Below the pieces are notes generated by a model. The model was not told where the DNA came from and made no database searches. It saw only the letters and a list, made by a program, of their open reading frames with translations. DNA of 40,426 nt from a virus: positions 1 to 40,426 of IMG/VR virus record IMGVR_UViG_3300026519_000024. One strand, given 5' to 3'. Positions 32,660-40,426 of the stretch are shown here, piece by piece (position 1 is the first letter of the stretch; every line of letters begins with the position of its first letter). The position numbers and the translations under genes are program-made.

Positions 32660-33694
32660 TTACTCCAGGCAGTCGTCAGCTAAGTCTTCTACCGTTACAT
32701 CTGAATCATATAGCCCCGATACGTCCACTGGTTTCTCACCTGCGGTAGAATTACAGTCAAGGAAATCGTTTGCATAAATGCCGTTCTTATCGCGTTCGGG
32801 CACCAATTTACACAAAGTTCTCTTGCTTATTTCATTGTCGACATGAACATTAAAAAAGTGCTCCACATAAGAGGAATCAATAATATTAGCAGGTCCGCCA
32901 ACATCTTCCTGATCTAGCAAGACCCCATTATCATCAACCATGCTTATTTTTTTATCGAAAAAAAGCGGTGTCAAAACCTCTTGGGATGTTTTAGGATCCT
33001 CTTCTTTTATAAATACCTCTATATCAAAGTTCTCGCCAAGAATAGCGGTGTTTTGCTCATCGATAGAAATTAGGATAAACTTTTCCCGTATTTCAATGTA
33101 AGAGCCATCCTTAAATCTTGTTGTTGCAAAATTCAAATCTGTCTCAGTTAGTCCACTATCCCCAGCGTCGCCAAATTCTACCTCCTCCGAGTCGCCAACC
33201 ACTGGCGAGGTCTTATAGACTGCCTCTTCGAGCGTTATCTGGGGGATTGGGAGAGTTGCGTGTTCTCCCTTCAAGAAGGATGTCGTGCCGGAGATCTCCC
33301 CACTCAACACGTTTACACTCCAACTAGGCGCATTTGCTGAAACGAGGGCGGAGTTACCTAGAGGAGTAGAAAGGGTGAAGTGCTTCTCTACCGTTTGTGG
33401 CATATTCTGCGAAAGCGGCTCTTGACTGGCAACAGATAATTGCTTTAACTTCTCAAAATTTGTCTCTATACCAGAGAAAACGTATTGAACCTTGCTTCGA
33501 GGAGTGTCGTTGCGCACCCGTTCTCCAGTATCGGAACGATGTTCGGAGAATCCACCATAATTCGAGTCATATATGATATCATCATCATAAAAGGCATAAA
33601 AATGCGGCTTGAAAAGCCCTTTAGCTAACAGCTGCTTACCATATTGTGTCAATTGGATATCAAGTACTTCTTCTTTTGGGACAAAAAATGTCAT
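32660..33694 (-). CDS. Virion structural protein (344 aa) with 'LxxYGKxLLAKG' N-terminus
   Basis: The first 50 residues (PKEEVLDIQLTQYGKQLLAKGLFKPHFYAFYDDDIIYDSNYGG) match a recurrent N-terminal domain in large diverged T4-like phages, as I recall it. They are distantly like the start of the 302-residue protein at 24846-25754. The C-terminal part is acidic and beta-rich, ending with GLYDSDVTVEDLADDCLE. The start codon overlaps the previous stop (TAATG) with AGAGG upstream. It directly follows the 1903-residue LamG protein gene, and the two are probably translated together and assembled as partners. Function unassigned. Confidence 0.77.
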   Translation of the reverse strand: MTFFVPKEEVLDIQLTQYGKQLLAKGLFKPHFYAFYDDDIIYDSNYGGFSEHRSDTGERVRNDTPRSKVQYVFSGIETNFEKLKQLSVASQEPLSQNMPQTVEKHFTLSTPLGNSALVSANAPSWSVNVLSGEISGTTSFLKGEHATLPIPQITLEEAVYKTSPVVGDSEEVEFGDAGDSGLTETDLNFATTRFKDGSYIEIREKFILISIDEQNTAILGENFDIEVFIKEEDPKTSQEVLTPLFFDKKISMVDDNGVLLDQEDVGGPANIIDSSYVEHFFNVHVDNEISKRTLCKLVPERDKNGIYANDFLDCNSTAGEKPVDVSGLYDSDVTVEDLADDCLE

Positions 33695-36600
33695 TACTTC
33701 TTACCTCTTGTTCTAATATTACGAGCGCGTTTTGCGATAGTATTCTCTCTCGCTTTTGCTGGACCACTTAGTTGTCTAGATTGAGCTACTTTCTGCGCCT
33801 TCTCGTTATTGCTATATTCCAATTCAACCTCGATCTTAGCTAATTCTACTAAGCTAAAGAAGTCATATGGATAATTATAGCTATATTCAGGTTTCTTTCT
33901 ACCAATCTCAAAATCAAATTTAAATCGCTTGTCGTCAGTAGTATCAGCCGTGATAGAAGAATAGTCCGACTCTGCCTTTTTCTTGACTTTAAAAACTAGC
34001 CATCTAAGATTCTCTGGCAACCCCTCTGCCCCAAAAAATTCAAACTCTCCGGTAGGGTGGGAAAATTCAATCTCATCCCTTTCGGCGGTCATAGCTATCT
34101 TTGGCATAACACCCTGCCAGATATCCGACAAATCAGCAGAATCCAGGTTATGCTTGAACTCGAACATATACATAACAAAAGGATCAATGTCGTCATACTG
34201 CATAAAATTGAACTCAGGGGGTAAGACATAACGAGATATGCTGTCGATCATCTTAGTGATTGAGGTACTATTAATCTCAATCTTGCTGCCGAGATCCCCT
34301 TTTTTGATAGCTGGGGCAGCATTACTAAAATTCTGACGCTGTCTTTTAAAAATATCCTTGTTGATTTTTATCAAATGATGACAGTTGATTTCTACAGTGC
34401 GCGCTTGGGGAGCATCTAAAAATGGTATTGCTATAATAGCTTCCGAAATTTCTTTCACGGCTGCAATTTGACCAACTTTTTTTGCTTCCCTTGCCATCCC
34501 GATATGCTGTAGTAGCGAAGCACTGGTTGTATCCACAAAGCCCTTGGAGCGTTGAGGGTAAGAGTCTTTTACTTCCAGATAGATTCCCTTGTTGCTGGGT
34601 ATTTCTCCATACCCAGACCACATTCCTCTCCCGAAGCCGCTGCCAGAAAAATCGTTCCCAACTGCGGCGAGCGAATGGACAGCCGATCCAGTTGTCACTA
34701 TTTCATTTTCTATGTCGCCCTCTTGTGAAGAGAAATCAAGTACTGGGCACTCCCATTTAGTGCTTATGCTCCAAGCGAGATTATCACTACCCTGTGAATC
34801 AGTCGAGCCTTTGCCAACAAATTTACCCGCAACTTCCTTCTGCAGATCAAACTCCAATGAAGGCTTCAACACTTTCCCTAGATAATTAACACTTGAATCG
34901 ACTGGCATTGCAGATTCAAGGGCGACGGAAGCCGAATAGTTATTCATGCCATTGAAGATATTTTCCACCTCTAACCCAGAGAATACTTCGTCTAGCGTGT
35001 ATTTCTTTGTGCCACTGGCTGGCTTGAAAGAAAGTCTTGCTATAGCTTCACCCTCGTGATAAGGCGGGGTATAAGGGGCGTATGCTGGGTCACAGTGAGC
35101 GCCTGGTGCCCAAGGCTCTGCCGAATAATCATAAATGCCAGGTACTGCTGGGTTCGAGCTCGATATATTAAATGGATACCCGAAGTATCTTCCGGTGGCG
35201 CGCTGCCCAAGCGCACCAGTCTCGTGGTATTGACCACGATACGACTCCATCATCACCAAATCATTGTCTTTCCTTAATACTACATCCATGTAATATGTTC
35301 TGTTTTCATCAAATACTTCCCACTCAGAAGATATCTTTGACGTAAAAGAAGTGAGTGACTCATCCTTCAAGAAAAACCTTGGAACCTCTGCCATAAAGTT
35401 ACTAATAGCCATTTCGTAACGAAAATCCCGCTTGTGGCTCCAAATGAAGAATGGTTGATAGTCATTAAGAAGAAAAGTCGAAAACTGGTATAGTGGGTAT
35501 GTCAAGAAAATGGCATTCTTGACTGTACCGCCTTCGATAACTATGCTATCTTGCTTCGGGATTCCCAAAGTCGGGTTTAGCAAGCTCTCAAACGGCATCC
35601 TCATTGACGCATTTTTATCAAAGAACCCTTTTGCTTTATAAGTCTTGTCTGTAGCTGGTGTCGTATTGTTGTTGTTACCTAAAACCGTTACCTGCCCAGT
35701 AGAGGTGCTGGGGTGAGAACCAGTAAAGACAGGAAAATCGACAGCTAAGCCGGACTTAATTGAGTTATACATAATACCTGGCGCAAAAAACGATTGCAAA
35801 AGTGCCTGGATTGGCGCTTCTTTCGCACCGGTAGTGACGACATCAGCTAATGTGAACGGGGGTTGGTCTATCGTCAGACCGGTATCAATATAGGTCCCTA
35901 TTGATGACGAAAAGAGACTTGCGAGTTGCACTGTTCGCTGAGAAGGATAAAAACCGTTTTGCGGCAATAACTTTTTAACGCCGCTGCACTTTAGTGTTAT
36001 TCTTGAAGCATTAGAATTTTCTTTGTTTTCTCTGGCAACCTTGTCGCCGTTCTTCAAGAGATCACTATGCGCATAAAGCGAATAGAAATCATCAGAGGAG
36101 GGAAGGGTTTCGCCCTTTGCACTAGATGATACGCTGGCTCCGTCGATAGAAAAGAGCTTCTTATTCTCCACTCTAAAGTTACCGCCATTATCCCTCACAT
36201 AATAGTCCATATGCTCAGAGATGTTATATTCCGGCACAATCGAATAATCAGGACCAATTACCCTTATATCTGACGAATAGTCTTCATACGAATCGTACCA
36301 AGGGTTTTTGCCAGATAGCTCAGAAGTTCTCCATTGCAATCCACTATCGAATGAAGAAGTGATACCCGAGGCACTGACCGTACCAGAGGTGTCATAATAC
36401 CAGCCATCGAGAAATGCCATGTAATGAACTTGTGGCTTTTGGTGATAGTTTTGAATAAAGACTCTTGCTTGCCACGTTCCACGACGAGTCTTTATCGTAT
36501 GAAACGTAGTCAACGCGCTGGTCGCGCTAGAGGAACCAATTCTACTTGTATGCCATTCTTGATTGTTTAGTTCACCACCATGCCCTGAAGCAATGACGCT

Positions 36601-39405
36601 TAGGACGGTTTCTCCGACCGCAGTATTTGATGCACTATATTGTTGATAAGTTAAATTACTAGATGATTCTAGTGGATATAATGATAAATCGCCATTGCTG
36701 TTGACTTCAATGGTCGAATTTTCTAGGTAAAATATCTTTTTTGTTATTAGGCTATAACCTTGGCTGTTCAATGCGCCACTGATACCCGAGGTTCTTTGCC
36801 TAATATTTTTCTTATCTCTCCAGAACGCACGTTGGCTTCCGAAGGTGCTATCATACCCGTCTCCGCTAAATCCAGGCATGTCAAGAATATAGCTTTTACG
36901 TCCCCTAGTTCTTCCAAGAAATGTATTCTCTTCTTTCGGAAAGATAACCTCATTATGATAAAAGCTCAGTAGTTTGCTGATTGGATTGTCCGCTTCACTT
37001 CGATCCGAGTCATACATAAATTCTTGCATACGATCATATATCTGTTCTTCATTTTTAACCAAATGGTGTGCTTTGTCTAACCCCTTGTTCGCCCAAAAAG
37101 CAAGATTATTGTTGTAGGTGTGCTTGATCTGGTGTCCAGAAAATTCGTCAACTGAGCCCTTCAGCAATACATTATGCCGCATTGGCTTGTATTTGGAGCT
37201 AACAGGAGGTTCAATAAAATTAGTAGATTCATTTGATCTTTTAGCTTTAACTAACTTTCTCTTACCCCTCTCGTCCAACAGGATCTCTCTTGGGGCATTT
37301 GCCACTGAGATTATGTTATTGTCTCGGAAGTATCTATTCACAGGATGTTCACCGGTGCGTACCTGCTTCCACGAAGAATGTTGATATGGACCATTATAAA
37401 GCGAAAAGTTGCTTAAATTAGAAATGTTCTCTATCGTAACATTTCTTCCCATTATAGCATCCCACTGGAAGCGTTCTATGACATTTTTAATGACCTTGCC
37501 GCTTCTTACTTCTCCTCCGATAAATGTAGTACCAGATAGTACACCATCATCATTTCTATCATAAGAATACCAGGCTACCACTTTTTGTGCTATTGATGGA
37601 GCGACATCAAAAATATACTGCTCAGTATTGCTGCGTGTATTATTATTGGCAATTGAGTGATAGTTATATGGTTTAGGAGGCAAAGAAACATCTTCTCCCT
37701 TCGAGGCACTATAGATTGACAAAACTTCTGTTGCTGTCAGGAGGTCATCATAGATACTAAATTCAGCTAAATTTCCATTCATTTGCACTAGAGATGATCC
37801 GCCTAACTTTGCGCCGCCAACAAAACACTCATTTTCAAATGGCAGCAAGGAACCCGCTGAGACAGTGTTGACCTTTAATGAAGAAGAAATACCATTGATG
37901 TATATTGTTGGCTCAATAGCCGCAGACATGTTGTAAGTCAACGCAGCGTGATGCCACTCATTTAATGATATTCCGGAAGAGCCAGTAGTTGAGTATTGAG
38001 CCCTAGTGGTGCTAAATTCTGTTCCTAGGAAAAGCTGAATTATACCCCCGCCGGCGTCTTGTAACGAAAACCTTCCTCCTGAAGAGCCAAAATCAAAGAG
38101 TCGTCTATATGGTTCGCCGAGAAAATCCTTCAACTTGAACCATATACTGAGAGAAACTCTTTTCGAGCCGCCAGTTCCTATGATCTTGTTCCAACGCTCC
38201 GCTCCTGGTCCTATGTCTATCGCGAAGGTTTCGCTTGGGTAGTCAGTAAACCCAGTATTGTTCTTTGAACCATCCATTGTAAAAACATTTCTATCTCTCG
38301 TGACAATATTCGTTGCTGGATCAATCTCGATAAACTTTTTTTCAATAGTATCAATACCAATGTGGTCAGCTAATGTTTCCACAGCCCCGTCCAATATTAA
38401 ACTACTGGTATTAAATGAGATGTCTGTAAATGCACCGCCACGATTAGTGAAGGCTCCGTCTCTCTGGTGCCCACCTAGCTCATAGGGCGTCGTTATTGCG
38501 GAGGCGGTTATCCAAGAGTAGCTTAGATCGTTCTGTGGCAGCTCGTGTTGCACATGCCAATTATCGTGTAGCTCATCCTTACTCGAGCCGGTCATCCTCT
38601 TCAAGGTATTCCTAGCCACTTTGTGGAAGTTTGGAATGCCGGCGACTGAGCTTGAACCAAATTGTCTAGTGTGAGAGGTCAATTGCGCTTGGAATGCCTG
38701 TCTTACCGTTTTATTTCTATAGGGCAGAGCATTATTGGGTGCATATTCCTCAGCTGCCGGATCAAGTACTCCTCGCGAGCTTACATCCGTTCCTCCAGGA
38801 GCGTTAAATCTTTCAACAATTATGTTTTTATTCGTAGAGCGCACCGGAAGTGTTCGCTCTACCTGAGCATCAACGATATATTGCGTCGTCAAGGAGGCAC
38901 TTATTCCCTCAGCTTCAACAAAATGCCTATTATTTATAGCTCTGCCGGAACTTTGTACAACTTCATAATCATGCGTATAATTTCCGTGCACCTTCGAATC
39001 TATAGTCGTTCGAATATTTGTTAAATTAACCGGTGCCTTTGCTGTATTACCTCGCAATAAAGATGCCCTCGGAGCCAAAGTATCAAATGTCTCAGGACCG
39101 AATAGGCGCATCTGTGCCGCCACTTTCAAGTCGATATGAAAAACTTCTGCCCGGGTCATAATGGTATCTGTCCCTCCATTGAGAGGGGCGTGCCTGTGCT
39201 GATTGCCGCCAACGTGTGCCTCGGTGAATGGTCCCTGTAACGGTTCGTTTTCAAAGAAACCATATGTATCTTGGTGGTAATTTGACACATCATAACCAGG
39301 TCCAAATGAAGACGATAACTCAGCCGCATAACCTGTTTTTATTGACGAACTATGTAGGGCAAATGGCAGTTTGCCTCTGGCGTTCACTTCTGTTGGATCA
39401 GTCAT
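33694..39405 (-). CDS. Giant LamG-containing virion protein (1903 aa)
   Basis: The largest gene in the window. An N-terminal part (about 1-400) contains NNALPYRNKTVRQAFQAQLT and HDNWHVQHELPQNDLSYSWIT, strings known from giant structural proteins of large marine phages. Residues about 415-565 are a LamG/concanavalin A-like domain: RVSLSIWFKLKDF, LNEWHHAALTY, TIYINGISSSL and NGNLAEFSIYDDLLTATEV. The long C-terminal remainder is beta-rich and ends in a basic tail (AKRARNIRTRGKK). GAGGAAT precedes the ATG by about six bases. LamG domains bind glycans, so a role in adsorption or side-fibre structure is likely. The protein may also be an internal or baseplate hub component. Confidence 0.85.
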   Translation of the reverse strand: MTDPTEVNARGKLPFALHSSSIKTGYAAELSSSFGPGYDVSNYHQDTYGFFENEPLQGPFTEAHVGGNQHRHAPLNGGTDTIMTRAEVFHIDLKVAAQMRLFGPETFDTLAPRASLLRGNTAKAPVNLTNIRTTIDSKVHGNYTHDYEVVQSSGRAINNRHFVEAEGISASLTTQYIVDAQVERTLPVRSTNKNIIVERFNAPGGTDVSSRGVLDPAAEEYAPNNALPYRNKTVRQAFQAQLTSHTRQFGSSSVAGIPNFHKVARNTLKRMTGSSKDELHDNWHVQHELPQNDLSYSWITASAITTPYELGGHQRDGAFTNRGGAFTDISFNTSSLILDGAVETLADHIGIDTIEKKFIEIDPATNIVTRDRNVFTMDGSKNNTGFTDYPSETFAIDIGPGAERWNKIIGTGGSKRVSLSIWFKLKDFLGEPYRRLFDFGSSGGRFSLQDAGGGIIQLFLGTEFSTTRAQYSTTGSSGISLNEWHHAALTYNMSAAIEPTIYINGISSSLKVNTVSAGSLLPFENECFVGGAKLGGSSLVQMNGNLAEFSIYDDLLTATEVLSIYSASKGEDVSLPPKPYNYHSIANNNTRSNTEQYIFDVAPSIAQKVVAWYSYDRNDDGVLSGTTFIGGEVRSGKVIKNVIERFQWDAIMGRNVTIENISNLSNFSLYNGPYQHSSWKQVRTGEHPVNRYFRDNNIISVANAPREILLDERGKRKLVKAKRSNESTNFIEPPVSSKYKPMRHNVLLKGSVDEFSGHQIKHTYNNNLAFWANKGLDKAHHLVKNEEQIYDRMQEFMYDSDRSEADNPISKLLSFYHNEVIFPKEENTFLGRTRGRKSYILDMPGFSGDGYDSTFGSQRAFWRDKKNIRQRTSGISGALNSQGYSLITKKIFYLENSTIEVNSNGDLSLYPLESSSNLTYQQYSASNTAVGETVLSVIASGHGGELNNQEWHTSRIGSSSATSALTTFHTIKTRRGTWQARVFIQNYHQKPQVHYMAFLDGWYYDTSGTVSASGITSSFDSGLQWRTSELSGKNPWYDSYEDYSSDIRVIGPDYSIVPEYNISEHMDYYVRDNGGNFRVENKKLFSIDGASVSSSAKGETLPSSDDFYSLYAHSDLLKNGDKVARENKENSNASRITLKCSGVKKLLPQNGFYPSQRTVQLASLFSSSIGTYIDTGLTIDQPPFTLADVVTTGAKEAPIQALLQSFFAPGIMYNSIKSGLAVDFPVFTGSHPSTSTGQVTVLGNNNNTTPATDKTYKAKGFFDKNASMRMPFESLLNPTLGIPKQDSIVIEGGTVKNAIFLTYPLYQFSTFLLNDYQPFFIWSHKRDFRYEMAISNFMAEVPRFFLKDESLTSFTSKISSEWEVFDENRTYYMDVVLRKDNDLVMMESYRGQYHETGALGQRATGRYFGYPFNISSSNPAVPGIYDYSAEPWAPGAHCDPAYAPYTPPYHEGEAIARLSFKPASGTKKYTLDEVFSGLEVENIFNGMNNYSASVALESAMPVDSSVNYLGKVLKPSLEFDLQKEVAGKFVGKGSTDSQGSDNLAWSISTKWECPVLDFSSQEGDIENEIVTTGSAVHSLAAVGNDFSGSGFGRGMWSGYGEIPSNKGIYLEVKDSYPQRSKGFVDTTSASLLQHIGMAREAKKVGQIAAVKEISEAIIAIPFLDAPQARTVEINCHHLIKINKDIFKRQRQNFSNAAPAIKKGDLGSKIEINSTSITKMIDSISRYVLPPEFNFMQYDDIDPFVMYMFEFKHNLDSADLSDIWQGVMPKIAMTAERDEIEFSHPTGEFEFFGAEGLPENLRWLVFKVKKKAESDYSSITADTTDDKRFKFDFEIGRKKPEYSYNYPYDFFSLVELAKIEVELEYSNNEKAQKVAQSRQLSGPAKARENTIAKRARNIRTRGKK

Positions 39406-39408
39406 TTT

Positions 39409-40426
39409 TTATTCCTCATCAGCACAATCTGTTAGTTGCGAGATGTCCCCTGCTTCTATTAATAAGTATCTCCCACTTCCAAATTTATTTATCACTTGTT
39501 TGGTATAGGATATTGTCTTTGGGTCATTATCTAAGATAGTAACTGCATCGGCTTGTACATTATACACGGTACTGAACGATCTATTAAGAGCTTGAAGCGA
39601 GATATCTAATATTTTTTTCCTGTCTGTATTTAGATCGATTCCCGTCTTGTTGTCTCGTTCCGCTCTGTTCTTCCACCAGAAGCAGTTCGTTTCTTCCGTC
39701 AGAGGAAGCGGAGCATGCCCGTAGCGCCAGTTATACTTGAGTTCCCCGATAGACTTGGCTGGACCGATTGGAATCTCTTGTTTAAGCTCTAAGGTCGGAA
39801 ACTTGGTCCAATATTTATTTCTTTCTAAGACGTGACTCTCGATGATATTTGATAAAGCCTGGCTCGAAAAGTTAGCAGAAGCTGGAATCAACTGTGAAAC
39901 CATTTGGTTTATCGCATCATCGACCCACCTATAGAATTCAGTATATTTTTCAAAATCTGGAGTATTTTCGATCTTCTCAAAAAACAAACTGCGCAAACTC
40001 TTGATTGTCTTATATTCGATATTGTAACGCTCTACTGGATTTCCGACTAATCTGTTGAACGTTCTGACAGTTCCGAAGAATTTAAGCATTTCACGAGAAA
40101 TTGCCTGGTTCATACTCTTTTCTAGCACGAAGAAGTGATTAACAGGCTTTGAATCGCGTGTAAACACTTCATCATCTTGTGATAAAATTTCAGTCAAATC
40201 ATCATTATTTAATGTTTCTGGTAGGCGATGCTCTGCACTATAGATGTATTCTCTCTGAATTACATCTCTGTCATTTCGCAAGAAAAAGTCACCTTTACCG
40301 GTGTGTTCTCGTTGCGTCACTTTTCCAATCCAGCCATAATTTCCTAAATCAGTTGACCCAGAAGTAACATCTTCGACAGAAAATGTAGCATCTGATGAGT
40401 TGAGCGGCGGCTGCCCGTCGCCATTA
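39409..40426 (-). CDS. Virion structural protein, partial (cut by right edge)
   Basis: The frame is open from the stop at 39409 all the way to the window edge. The GTG at 40320 is therefore not a trustworthy start: in-frame codons upstream of it encode Gly-Asn-Tyr-Gly-Trp-Ile-Gly-Lys directly before VTQREHTGKGDFFLRNDRD. At least 338 residues are visible. The C-terminal part includes helical stretches (YTEFYRWVDDAINQMVSQLI) and SIGELKYNWRYGHAPLPL, with NCFWWKNRAERDNKTG following. It ends three bases before the giant LamG gene. The N-terminus and hence the family cannot be judged; it belongs to the structural module. Confidence 0.75.
   Translation of the reverse strand, partial: NGDGQPPLNSSDATFSVEDVTSGSTDLGNYGWIGKVTQREHTGKGDFFLRNDRDVIQREYIYSAEHRLPETLNNDDLTEILSQDDEVFTRDSKPVNHFFVLEKSMNQAISREMLKFFGTVRTFNRLVGNPVERYNIEYKTIKSLRSLFFEKIENTPDFEKYTEFYRWVDDAINQMVSQLIPASANFSSQALSNIIESHVLERNKYWTKFPTLELKQEIPIGPAKSIGELKYNWRYGHAPLPLTEETNCFWWKNRAERDNKTGIDLNTDRKKILDISLQALNRSFSTVYNVQADAVTILDNDPKTISYTKQVINKFGSGRYLLIEAGDISQLTDCADEE

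Noticed and set aside
1-40426. tRNA genes, CRISPR arrays, insertion sequences or attachment sites
   Set aside because: No cloverleaf, repeat-spacer pattern, transposase or integrase was seen. The gaps between genes are too short to hold most of these.

Overview
This window is a contiguous piece of a T4-like (Caudoviricetes, myovirus-type) bacteriophage genome, probably from an uncultivated environmental phage of a Gram-negative host. The basis is a recognisable, collinear T4-type head module: large terminase (gp17-like), portal (gp20), prohead protease (gp21), scaffold (gp22) and major capsid protein (gp23). All are diverged from T4 itself. Base composition is moderate and no host genes are seen. 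Every gene I can support lies on the minus strand, so transcription runs from high to low coordinates. Genes are tightly packed, often overlapping by 1-35 bases. No gene-free stretch exceeds about 135 bases, and I saw no tRNA, rRNA or CRISPR array.

Right part (about 40426 down to 20805): a virion structural module. It starts with a gene cut by the window edge. A 1903-residue LamG-containing protein and several large structural proteins (344, 1264, 893, 302, 343, 369 and 599 residues) follow, with a DUF5661-like small protein and a short HNH endonuclease remnant between them. I assign these to virion, tail or fibre roles by composition, context and recurring phage families. No T4 tail tube, sheath or baseplate gene was positively recognised.

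Middle (20751 down to 13610): a replication and recombination island (RuvC-like nuclease, DnaG-type primase, and a single-chain Mre11-Rad50 protein that joins T4 gp47 and gp46). A small membrane-protein set that looks like a lysis cassette follows (holin-like, spanin-like, and a signal-peptide protein with a C-terminal membrane anchor). Then come a zinc-ribbon protein, a histone-H1/Hc1-like small protein and two hypotheticals.

Left part (13580 down to 425): the packaging and head module. The terminase is followed by the portal gene, which is interrupted by an intact-looking 388-residue intein carrying an HNH endonuclease. Next come three accessory genes, including a DUF1360-like membrane protein, and a lectin-fold head-side protein. 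The prohead protease, a phage-encoded ribosomal protein bS21, the scaffold and the major capsid protein follow. The scaffold-capsid pair is bracketed by two terminator-like hairpins. Beyond the capsid terminator a consensus sigma-70 promoter drives a zinc-finger, homing-endonuclease-like gene that runs off the left edge.

The most notable points are the portal intein, the fused Mre11-Rad50, the phage bS21 inside the head operon, and a short N-terminal motif shared by several small proteins. That motif resembles the T4 capsid-targeting sequence, ending in a gp21-type (I/L)-x-E cleavage site.
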